Assembly (NCBI GenBank): GCA_900549675.1
Contig: URPG01000128.1
Coordinates: forward strand, 1 to 6,343
DNA from: an uncultured Oscillospiraceae bacterium
GTDB taxonomy: Bacteria > Bacillota > Clostridia > Oscillospirales > Acutalibacteraceae
Reading direction: 5' to 3'
Length of the DNA stretch: 6,343 nt
Shown: in pieces, positions 1 to 5,534 of the stretch
Numbering within the stretch: position 1 is the first letter of the stretch
How the letters are laid out: the number at the start of each line of letters is the position of its first letter
Made by a program: the position numbers and the translations under genes
Notes under the pieces: generated by a model
Databases searched by the model: none
The model's input: only the letters and a program-made list of their open reading frames with translations
Told to the model about the DNA's origin: nothing

Positions 1-1
1 T

Positions 2-724
2 CAAGTTTTTGAAAGCACAAATACAACCAAAAACTTTTCATTAACTAAAACTAAGTTTGATATTCATGATAAATATGAGTTCAAAAAAATTCTTGCCAAT
101 TATCAAATTAGTAGTATTAACTTTGACAAAGAAGAATTGATTAAAAGAATTGCTGAAATTTATAAAAATCTATTTCTTGCATATGGTGCTAATGCTCGTA
201 TATGGCTATACATTTATCTTGATGAAAATGATCTGACTGAAGGTAACTTTATTTGTAGAACAGAATGGCGTCAAGCTTTTCCTTATACAATTAAATGGAC
301 TAAAGATTATTTTATCAGAAGATTCAGCTATATAAATGAACAGGCCTCTGAACAGGAGATAATTAGGAGATTTAGCGATTTAATTCATCTGATTGATCCC
401 GCATTAGATGATATATCGCATTTTGTTTCTAATAATATATATTCAATAGAGGATTTGGTAAATAAAATACAATCTTATAAAAAGCAAGTTAAAATAGCAT
501 CTTTAAGAGCTGATGATATCCCAAAAGGTAACTGTGACATTGAGAAATTTTCAAATGCTGCTTATGCATATATCAAAGATGTAGAACGCCTCATTGATGA
601 AATGTTGTTATATAGTTCCAGAGGGGAAAAAGAACAATTTCTTAAATATTGGGTGGAAGTTCTCATAAAAGATTGTAAAAACTCAAATGAACATTTGGAG
701 ATGATGGAGGTAAGACATGATTAA
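2..724 (+). CDS. Unknown protein, first gene of three-gene cassette (5' truncated by window edge)
   Basis: I do not recognise this protein. The reading frame is open from base 2, so about 240 C-terminal residues are visible and the start lies outside the window. A TTG at 137 could be taken as a start. However, the 45 codons before it are open and read as ordinary protein, no ATG occurs in frame there, and no good ribosome binding site precedes the TTG. The visible part looks soluble and mostly helical. It has a hydrophobic, aromatic patch (WLYIYLDEND) at about visible residues 67-76, followed by charged helices rich in Lys, Glu, Ile and aromatic residues. I see no membrane segment, nucleotide-binding loop or nuclease motif. 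It overlaps the next gene by 8 bases (717-724), which suggests translational coupling and a shared function with the DUF6414-like and AAA+ proteins. The function-defining domain may lie in the missing N-terminus. Confidence 0.75.
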   Translation, partial: QVFESTNTTKNFSLTKTKFDIHDKYEFKKILANYQISSINFDKEELIKRIAEIYKNLFLAYGANARIWLYIYLDENDLTEGNFICRTEWRQAFPYTIKWTKDYFIRRFSYINEQASEQEIIRRFSDLIHLIDPALDDISHFVSNNIYSIEDLVNKIQSYKKQVKIASLRADDIPKGNCDIEKFSNAAYAYIKDVERLIDEMLLYSSRGEKEQFLKYWVEVLIKDCKNSNEHLEMMEVRHD

Positions 725-1463
725 AGTTGTGTATTTTGATGACCTGTCAGCAACAGATTATCTAAACATATATGATGGTGGAGAAAAAATACAAACAAAA
801 AATAAAATTGAAGAAAAAAACAAAGAGTTAGCAAGTAAAACTTCTGCTAATTTATTTGCCAAGCTAAGCTGGCTTCCTTTTTTAGGAGGAGGCGCTGAAA
901 CAAGTGCAAACGCAGACTTTTCATTAAGTGGATCGTCTTTAGTGAAAACTACACTATCAAATACTGTTTTGACAGATTTTTTAAATAGAGCTCAAGATGA
1001 TGAAAGAATATGCGTATTTAATGATTATAAAGTAAGGGCTTATAAAAACTCTATCGCATTTTTTAAAATGTTTACACCATTTCTTAAAATTACGAAATCC
1101 GACTTTACTACTGATGAGGGCTTCGTTTTTGATATTTCTAAGTTAGATGAGGCTTTTACTAGCGGCAAAGGATATTACGAATTAATTGCCGAGAATACTG
1201 TAGGCGGAATGCTAAAAAAATACATATTTCGTTTCAACATTGTATCTTTCAGAAACAATTATAGTATAGCCGACTTATCTAAAATGGATTTAAATTATTA
1301 TGCAGTTAAGGTCGGAAAATCAGAGGAAGAGATGTTGGATATTAGTAAGGAGTTTAATTTTGAGCAGAAATCAATAAGTTCTGCTTTTGATATTATGGAA
1401 GGTCAAAGTAACGGCAATGCGTTGGATGTATTTGATGTAATTCTCGCTGGAGTAGATATATGA
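717..1463 (+). CDS. DUF6414-like protein, second gene of three-gene cassette
   Basis: This 248-residue protein has no assigned function. Its N-terminus (VVYFDDLSATDYLNIYDGG, residues 4-22) and its C-terminal part (KYIFRFNIVSFRNNYS, 168-183, then DLSKMDLNYYAVKVG, 186-200) resemble my memory of the uncharacterised DUF6414 family, and the length fits. That assignment is from recall and was not tested by a search. Residues 23-42 are a charged linker. Residues 43-85 are rich in Ala, Ser, Gly and hydrophobics (including LSWLPFLGGG), unlike the polar remainder, and could be buried or membrane-active. No signal peptide or catalytic motif is seen. The ATG at 717 follows GGAGG (706-710) with a 6-base gap. 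The gene overlaps both neighbours (8 and 4 bases), so the three proteins are probably made in fixed proportion. Alternatives are an adaptor or effector controlled by the AAA+ protein. Confidence 0.85.
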   Translation: MIKVVYFDDLSATDYLNIYDGGEKIQTKNKIEEKNKELASKTSANLFAKLSWLPFLGGGAETSANADFSLSGSSLVKTTLSNTVLTDFLNRAQDDERICVFNDYKVRAYKNSIAFFKMFTPFLKITKSDFTTDEGFVFDISKLDEAFTSGKGYYELIAENTVGGMLKKYIFRFNIVSFRNNYSIADLSKMDLNYYAVKVGKSEEEMLDISKEFNFEQKSISSAFDIMEGQSNGNALDVFDVILAGVDI

Positions 1464-2590
1464 AGAAAATTACTATTTTTTATGGGCCTAAAAAAGGGTA
1501 TGAAAAACTAATACCAAATAACAACACTTCATTATCAGAATTTATAACCAATGATGATGCAAAAAGGAAAGAGATTATCATTAAGCAACAGAATCAAGAA
1601 CAAGAATATGAAGAGGAGAAAGTTAAAATTCATATTGATAATTTAGTTGCTTATTCAGAATCATACGCTGGAATTACCGAGGGGGCAGTTCAAAGTTTTA
1701 TCAGCATATTAAGCGGATATGATATTGATAATCTATTTCTTCAAAATCCTCCTATTCAAATACGACAACAATTTGAACAGGCTTTCCCCAAAATAGTTGA
1801 AGTAAAAAAATATAACTATAAATCATTGACTAAATCAGCTTTTTTAAAAATAAACAATTCTTTTTCTGAATATATTGTTGGACAAGAGAAAGCTAAGGAA
1901 CGTATTCTTGTTTCATTGTACCCTTTGCTGAATAAATCTAATCGAAAACCTATGGTTTTGATGTTTTATGGCCCTTCGGGAGTGGGTAAAACAGAGACTG
2001 CAAAATTCATTAGTAAAACACTGGGCGAAAAACTATTTAGAAAACAATTTTCAATGTTTCATAGTGGAGAATTTAGCGGTTATTTATTTGGAGGGAACCA
2101 TTCGCAACCATGTTTTGCTAAAGATTTGTTAGAAAGGGAGTCAAATGTAATTTTACTTGATGAGTTTGATAAACCAGCTCCTGTATTTCATAGTGCTTTT
2201 TATCAGCTGTTTGATGAGGGCGTTTTTGAAGATAAAAATTATCATGTCGAATTGTTTAATTCAATAATCATATGTACATCTAATTACCAAAATGAAGAGG
2301 AAATTAGAAAGCATTTGGGCGATCCAATATTTTATCGATTTGATCGATTTATAAAGTTTGATACCTTATCTTTAGAATCAATAAAAAGAATTATTGATAT
2401 TTGTGCGTTAAACAAAATGAAAACCATTGATCTCAAGGAAAGGAAAATCGTTAATATCAAGAGGATTAAAAATATTATGTATAGTAATGCCTCCAGATTT
2501 ACAAATGTAAGACAAGTCGATAAGATAGTGCAGGAATTTATTGATATAGAATTGGTTAATAGTTTTATAATAAATAGCTCAAAAAAGTGA
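1460..2590 (+). CDS. AAA+ ATPase with single ClpB-D2-like domain, third gene of cassette
   Basis: This 376-residue protein has one AAA+ module of the ClpA/ClpB C-terminal (D2) type. Visible motifs are VGQEKAKERI at 140-149 (the usual module entry), Walker A GPSGVGKT at 171-178 and Walker B VILLDE at 230-235. Sensor 1 is TSN at 273-275, a likely arginine finger is R293 in FYRFD, and a sensor-2-like Arg is R346 in ASRF. All ATPase residues appear intact, so it should bind and hydrolyse ATP, probably as a ring oligomer. Residues 1-120 do not resemble the Clp N-domain. They hold a Glu/Lys/Gln-rich, coiled-coil-like stretch at about 33-58. The canonical GYVG pore loop is not evident, the region between 203 and 220 being diverged. 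The ATG overlaps the previous stop as ATGA, with GGAG 7 bases upstream (1449-1452). It probably remodels or gates a partner encoded in the same operon. Regulatory or DNA-transaction roles remain possible. Confidence 0.9.
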   Translation: MKKITIFYGPKKGYEKLIPNNNTSLSEFITNDDAKRKEIIIKQQNQEQEYEEEKVKIHIDNLVAYSESYAGITEGAVQSFISILSGYDIDNLFLQNPPIQIRQQFEQAFPKIVEVKKYNYKSLTKSAFLKINNSFSEYIVGQEKAKERILVSLYPLLNKSNRKPMVLMFYGPSGVGKTETAKFISKTLGEKLFRKQFSMFHSGEFSGYLFGGNHSQPCFAKDLLERESNVILLDEFDKPAPVFHSAFYQLFDEGVFEDKNYHVELFNSIIICTSNYQNEEEIRKHLGDPIFYRFDRFIKFDTLSLESIKRIIDICALNKMKTIDLKERKIVNIKRIKNIMYSNASRFTNVRQVDKIVQEFIDIELVNSFIINSSKK

Positions 2591-2642
2591 CGCTTCTTTA
2601 TTAGTGCATCTATTTTGACCTAATGACACATATCAGTCTTAT

Positions 2643-2689
2643 AAGAACCAAATAGTCGGAAACGGTTATTTCTTTGAGATATGGTTCTT
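2643..2689 (+). other. Nested hairpin with GAAA loop downstream of the AAA+ gene
   Basis: The outer stem pairs AAGAACCA (2643-2650) with TGGTTCTT (2682-2689), 8 perfect pairs. The inner stem pairs 2651-2658 with 2663-2670, including two G-U pairs, and closes on a GNRA-type GAAA tetraloop (2659-2662). An 11-base bulge (2671-2681) lies on the 3' side. The 3' outer arm could instead pair with AAAAGAAAAC just downstream (2697-2706), so alternative folds exist. The element lies in the 3' untranslated region of the cassette, directly before its terminator. It could be a 3'-UTR-derived RNA, a stability element or chance structure. Confidence 0.4.
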
Positions 2690-2701
2690 TTAGGGCAAAA
2701 G

Positions 2702-2743
2702 AAAACTAGTTAAGGTTCATTCCTTAGCTAGTTTTTTTGTTTT
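2702..2743 (+). terminator. Rho-independent terminator of the three-gene cassette
   Basis: A 14-pair stem joins 2702-2715 (AAAACTAGTTAAGG) to 2722-2735 (CCTTAGCTAGTTTT), with a single G-U pair and a 6-base loop (TTCATT). A T-rich run continues to 2743. It lies 112 bases after the AAA+ stop codon and before the small gene's promoter, so it should end the cassette transcript and insulate the next gene. Read on the reverse strand, the same stem is followed only by a broken T run, so termination in that direction would be weaker. Confidence 0.85.
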
Positions 2744-2750
2744 ACATATT

Positions 2751-2779
2751 ATTATACCACTTTCTTTTAGCGCGTTCAA
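2751..2779 (-). promoter_or_regulatory. Candidate reverse-strand promoter facing the cassette 3' end
   Basis: On the reverse strand, TTGAAC (2774-2779) is followed after exactly 17 bases by a perfect TATAAT (2751-2756). Transcription would begin near 2744 and run antisense into the terminator hairpin and the end of the AAA+ gene. No reverse-strand coding region of note follows, so a real transcript would be a small or antisense RNA. Such matches arise by chance in AT-rich DNA, so support is limited. Confidence 0.3.
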
Positions 2780-2851
2780 TTTGCTTTATCGACAAACTTC
2801 TACAATTATTTTAACTATATTTGCAATTTTACATTTTGTTCCATTTTAGTA

Positions 2852-2880
2852 TCGGCATAAGATGTTTAGTGTGCTATAAT
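2852..2880 (+). promoter_or_regulatory. Extended -10 promoter of the small membrane-protein gene
   Basis: A perfect TATAAT (2875-2880) is preceded by TGC, giving the extended -10 form TGCTATAAT common in Gram-positive bacteria. A partial -35 (TCGGCA, 2852-2857, 4 of 6 matches to TTGACA) lies 17 bases upstream. Transcription should start near 2887, leaving a leader of about 40 bases that contains the ribosome binding site of the gene at 2929. The promoter lies after the cassette terminator, so this gene is probably an independent unit read by the housekeeping sigma factor. Confidence 0.7.
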
Positions 2881-2928
2881 TTTAAATATTCTTCAATAAT
2901 TTCCGGATTTTATGAAAGGGAGATTACT

Positions 2929-3201
2929 ATGTCACAAGAGCAAACAAACAAAAAGAACAAAGTTATTCTGATTGTTTCTTTAGCAGTTATATGTGTTGCA
3001 ATTATTATCTTTGCGGTATACAAAGTAAATGCACAGAATGCATATGAAGAGAAAACAGCAGAATATCAAACACAGCTCAACACACAGCTTGAAGAAATCA
3101 ATCAACTAAAAGCAGATATACAGGCACTCACTGCCGAGAGTTATCTAAAAGCTGACATCAACAAAGAAGAAATCAAAGTAGTTGCAGACAGACTTTATTA
3201 A
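2929..3201 (+). CDS. Small single-pass membrane protein with coiled coil, function unknown
   Basis: This is a 90-residue protein that I do not recognise as a named family. A short, charged, Lys-rich N-terminus (residues 1-11) precedes a strongly hydrophobic segment at 12-31. That segment could be a transmembrane anchor or uncleaved signal anchor, with the N-terminus inside by the positive-inside rule. Residues about 38-68 (EEKTAEYQTQLNTQLEEINQ and onward) are Gln/Glu/Leu-rich with coiled-coil-like spacing, and a short charged tail follows. It should sit on the outer face of the membrane and self-associate or bind a partner. The ATG at 2929 is chosen because AAAGGGAG (2915-2922) lies 6 bases upstream and a good promoter precedes it. 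The frame stays open upstream to a TTG at 2821, but that lies before the promoter's start point. It resembles stand-alone septum- or envelope-associated small proteins only in layout. Confidence 0.75.
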   Translation: MSQEQTNKKNKVILIVSLAVICVAIIIFAVYKVNAQNAYEEKTAEYQTQLNTQLEEINQLKADIQALTAESYLKADINKEEIKVVADRLY

Positions 3202-3376
3202 GGGGTTTCCTTATGTTGCAAAGCGGCATTTACTTTTAGTCATTTTTCCGGCAAGGTTTACTTTTTCTTCAGTCTGAAATCTTCGTTAGAAGATATATTA
3301 TATTCCAGTGAAATAAAGAAAAAACAAAACCCATTATACTTATTTGAAAGATAATTCCCCTATAATAACATGTATT
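3202..3376. other. Non-coding spacer between convergent units
   Basis: I find no gene here. A 6-pair AT-rich hairpin (ATCTTC 3279-3284, GAAGAT 3289-3294) has no U tract on either strand and is not a convincing terminator. An imperfect direct repeat is visible: CGGCATTTACTTTT near 3224-3237 and CGGCAAGGTTTACTTTTT starting near 3250. No clear terminator for the small gene is seen before the shared hairpin at 3377-3417. Confidence 0.5.
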
Positions 3377-3417
3377 GAAAAAACAAGCAGCCCCTTAAAT
3401 AGAGAAGGGCTGCTTGT
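3377..3417 (-). terminator. Rho-independent terminator of the sugar operon
   Basis: Read on the reverse strand, an 11-pair GC-rich stem (ACAAGCAGCCC, 3417-3407, with GGGCTGCTTGT, 3393-3383) is followed by a run of six T residues (3383-3378). It starts about 20 bases after the stop codon of the sialidase-like gene, in the right place to end the ABC permease and sialidase transcript. On the forward strand the stem is followed by few T residues, so it may only weakly stop transcripts from the small gene at 2929. Confidence 0.9.
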
Positions 3418-3435
3418 CTTAATTCATTATTTATA

Positions 3436-4605
3436 CTATCTGCGGCAAAGCCAGTTTGGGTTACCTTCGGCTCCGGTTAATGTTCGTTTTCCACGAATCC
3501 ACATTTCATCAACACAAATATATTTTACACAACGGCGCTCTCCCCAGCTATAAGCGGCATGGATTTTTCCGTCTGCACCCTGCATAATGACAGGATATTC
3601 ATATCGGCGGTTATTAATATCATTATAAGGGCCAACAAAACCCTCTCCGAATTCAATAATGCGGCGGAAGGGCCATGTCGCTCCCGCATCTTCTGAAATT
3701 GCTATCGTAACAGGGCATCTTTGATGCGGCCAAACTGTTTGAGAAGGATCATCATTAAAGCTGACATCGTTATAGATGAGCGCAATCGAACCACTGTCTA
3801 GTTTGACGGCTGAAATGCTTGAGTTGTTATTGCGCAATTCTGTGCGTACAGGAGCTGTCCATGAATCCCCATTGTCATCTGAATGAGAAATATAGATATT
3901 ATCCGCAAAACGGCTTCTATACAGGGCAATCAATTTGCCTGCCTCTATCTCCAATATATTAGCATGTACACATCCCTGACTCTGCGGCACTTCTACCTCA
4001 CGCCATGTCTTTCCTGCATCATCTGAAATTTGCATAACCGTGATGTCGCTGCCATTGCGTGTTTCATCCGAAAAGCATATCCAATTACCGAAAATCCAGC
4101 GGCCGTTTGCAAGCACCTGAATTTTCTGTCGACAAAAAGAACCGGGATGAGAGAAAAGAACCTCTGTTTTCCCCCATGTGTATCCGTTATCATTCGATTT
4201 TTTGCATCGAATTTCTGCGGTGTACTGTAGATTAAAATTAGGCTTAATGTCTGGTGTGCGTGCGGTCTGTGCTGTATAAACTGCCCAGATTTCTCCCGTT
4301 GGGGCAAGAAATAGAGAGGGGTTCTGTTCGGAACGTTCATGGTCATCTGAAAGCATAACCGGAACAGTCCATCTGCTCTCCCCTTTATTCAGACGTGAAA
4401 CAACAATGCTGATATCCGCATTGCCTTCATCAGAACCGGCGAACCAGCAGCAGAGTATATCTCCATTGGGCAGTTCTAATAAATCGGCCGCATGACAACT
4501 CACATATGGATTGGGAATTAATGCTTCCACTGAATCCAATTGATTGTTGTGATAAAGCTGCCCGTCTTCGGTCAGTGTGTTAAGTTCAATATAATTTGTA
4601 CTCAT
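3436..4605 (-). CDS. Sialidase-fold (BNR_2 / exo-alpha-sialidase family) cytoplasmic protein
   Basis: This 389-residue protein has the six-bladed propeller signature of the non-viral sialidase superfamily. Four Asp boxes of form S-x-D-x-G-x-x-W are visible: SNDNGYTW (137-144), SDDAGKTW (194-201), SDDNGDSW (242-249) and SEDAGATW (304-311). Other family-like stretches are CHAADLLELPNGDIL (37-51), NPSLF (95-99), NNNSSISAVKL (259-269) and YPVIMQGADGKIHAAYSW (337-354). The FRIP motif of classical GH33 sialidases is not seen, so cleavage of sialic acid is not established. The true substrate may be another acidic or deoxy-sugar glycoside. There is no signal peptide, so it should act inside the cell on saccharides imported by the ABC permeases encoded just upstream, 34 bases away. 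The ATG at 4605 follows AAGGGA (4616-4621) at about 10 bases, slightly long. A terminator follows the gene. Confidence 0.9.
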   Translation of the reverse strand: MSTNYIELNTLTEDGQLYHNNQLDSVEALIPNPYVSCHAADLLELPNGDILCCWFAGSDEGNADISIVVSRLNKGESRWTVPVMLSDDHERSEQNPSLFLAPTGEIWAVYTAQTARTPDIKPNFNLQYTAEIRCKKSNDNGYTWGKTEVLFSHPGSFCRQKIQVLANGRWIFGNWICFSDETRNGSDITVMQISDDAGKTWREVEVPQSQGCVHANILEIEAGKLIALYRSRFADNIYISHSDDNGDSWTAPVRTELRNNNSSISAVKLDSGSIALIYNDVSFNDDPSQTVWPHQRCPVTIAISEDAGATWPFRRIIEFGEGFVGPYNDINNRRYEYPVIMQGADGKIHAAYSWGERRCVKYICVDEMWIRGKRTLTGAEGNPNWLCRR

Positions 4606-4639
4606 ATTAAAATTTTCCCTTTCTGCTCTTGCTGTGCCA

Positions 4640-5518
4640 TTACCCCTTTACAGAACCCAACAGAATTCCTCTTTTAAAATATTTCTGTACAAGTGGATAG
4701 ACACAGATGATTGGCAGCATCGCAATGAAAATTGCTGCTGTTTTTAAATTCTGCTGATTTAATGTCGTGCCGTTAATGGTAACATTTTTAAAAGTCGTTC
4801 CTGAATTAGAATCGGTGATGACTACACTCTTTAAAACTTGCTGAATCGTCTGAAGATTTTCATTCTTCAAATAGATTTGAGGCAGTAAATACTGGTTCCA
4901 AATCATGATGGCATAGAATGTGCCAATCGTTGCAATAATGGTAGAGGAAAGCGGCAAGAAAATTTTTGTCAGTATGGTGAAGTCATTGGCTCCATCCACA
5001 AAAGCCGCTTCTTCCAGTTCCTTTGGCAAACCCTCCAAAAATGTTTTGGTAATAATCAGATATTGCGTGCTGATTGCACCCGGGATAATCATGACAGCCG
5101 GATTGTCAATAAAACCAAAAGAGTTATAAATGATATACTGCGGAATAATACCGGCGTCAAACACCCATGTGATAACAAAAAGCGACATAATCCAAAACCG
5201 GTGCTTAAATCTTTGGCGAGAGAGCACATAGGCGGTGATATAGGTGGCTGCAATGGCTGCTATCGTGCCCAGTACCGTATAGATAAAAGAATTTCTTAGC
5301 CCTATAAACACATTAAAGCGAGGTGTTGAAATTATATATTTGAAGGCTTCAAGGTTGAATCCTTTCGGCAGGAAATTCACCTCGCCTCGAGACAACGCTA
5401 TTCCATCACTTGTTGATATAAAGAATATATACAAGAATGGGTAAACACAAACCACTGCAATCAAAAGTAATATTGTGTTATTAATGATATCAAATGCTGC
5501 TATTTTTTTGCGTTTCAA
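4640..5518 (-). CDS. Carbohydrate ABC transporter permease, LplC/YtcP type (CUT1)
   Basis: This is one of two membrane subunits of a sugar importer. It has 292 residues with the expected six or so transmembrane segments, the first at about 11-35. The MalG-like EAA loop that docks the ATPase is clear: EEAAFVDGA (169-177) running to IFLPL (186-190). YPFLYIFFISTS (26-37) and NFLPKGFNLEAFKYI (48-62) are typical of the LplC/YtcP subfamily, which imports oligosaccharides and acidic sugars. The start is placed at TTG 5518 because AAGGTG (5525-5530) lies 6 bases upstream and the protein then begins MKRKKIAAFD. A longer form from TTG 5557 would overlap the upstream gene by 23 bases and lacks a good ribosome binding site. 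It pairs with the LplB-type permease upstream and is followed by the sialidase-like gene. The energising ATPase is not in the window and is often encoded elsewhere for this subfamily. Confidence 0.93.
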   Translation of the reverse strand: MKRKKIAAFDIINNTILLLIAVVCVYPFLYIFFISTSDGIALSRGEVNFLPKGFNLEAFKYIISTPRFNVFIGLRNSFIYTVLGTIAAIAATYITAYVLSRQRFKHRFWIMSLFVITWVFDAGIIPQYIIYNSFGFIDNPAVMIIPGAISTQYLIITKTFLEGLPKELEEAAFVDGANDFTILTKIFLPLSSTIIATIGTFYAIMIWNQYLLPQIYLKNENLQTIQQVLKSVVITDSNSGTTFKNVTINGTTLNQQNLKTAAIFIAMLPIICVYPLVQKYFKRGILLGSVKG

Positions 5519-5523
5519 GAATT

Positions 5524-5533
5524 CACCTTCTTT
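5524..5533 (-). promoter_or_regulatory. Ribosome binding site that decides the TTG start of the LplC-type permease
   Basis: On the reverse strand AAAGAAGGTG spans 5533-5524, just after the upstream stop codon at 5535-5537. It lies 5 bases before TTG 5518. This is the best Shine-Dalgarno match in the junction and supports the 292-residue form. Confidence 0.65.
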
Positions 5534-5534
5534 C

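Noticed and set aside
137..724. A shorter first gene starting at TTG 137
   Set aside because: The same frame is open for 45 codons back to the window edge with ordinary protein composition, and no good ribosome binding site precedes this TTG. The gene is better read as truncated by the window.
2581..2604. A AAA AAG heptamer in the correct phase at the end of the AAA+ gene, resembling the dnaX -1 frameshift site
   Set aside because: A -1 shift would add only about five codons before TAG at 2602-2604. No fused downstream domain exists, so chance in A-rich DNA is the simpler reading.
2821..2928. N-terminal extension of the small membrane protein from TTG 2821
   Set aside because: It would start upstream of the promoter's own transcription start and lacks a ribosome binding site, whereas ATG 2929 has AAAGGGAG at ideal spacing.
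3344..3366. TTGAAA and perfect TATAAT as a forward promoter
   Set aside because: The gap between the boxes is only 11 bases, and a transcript would run straight into the terminator hairpin and then antisense to the sialidase-like gene.
3344..3553. Forward-strand open frame running across the sugar-operon terminator
   Set aside because: It covers the terminator hairpin and the reverse-strand end of the sialidase-like gene. It has no ribosome binding site and no protein-like composition.
3993..5299. Short open frames on other frames inside the sialidase-like and permease genes
   Set aside because: They lie fully within well-supported genes and show no recognisable domain or translation signal.
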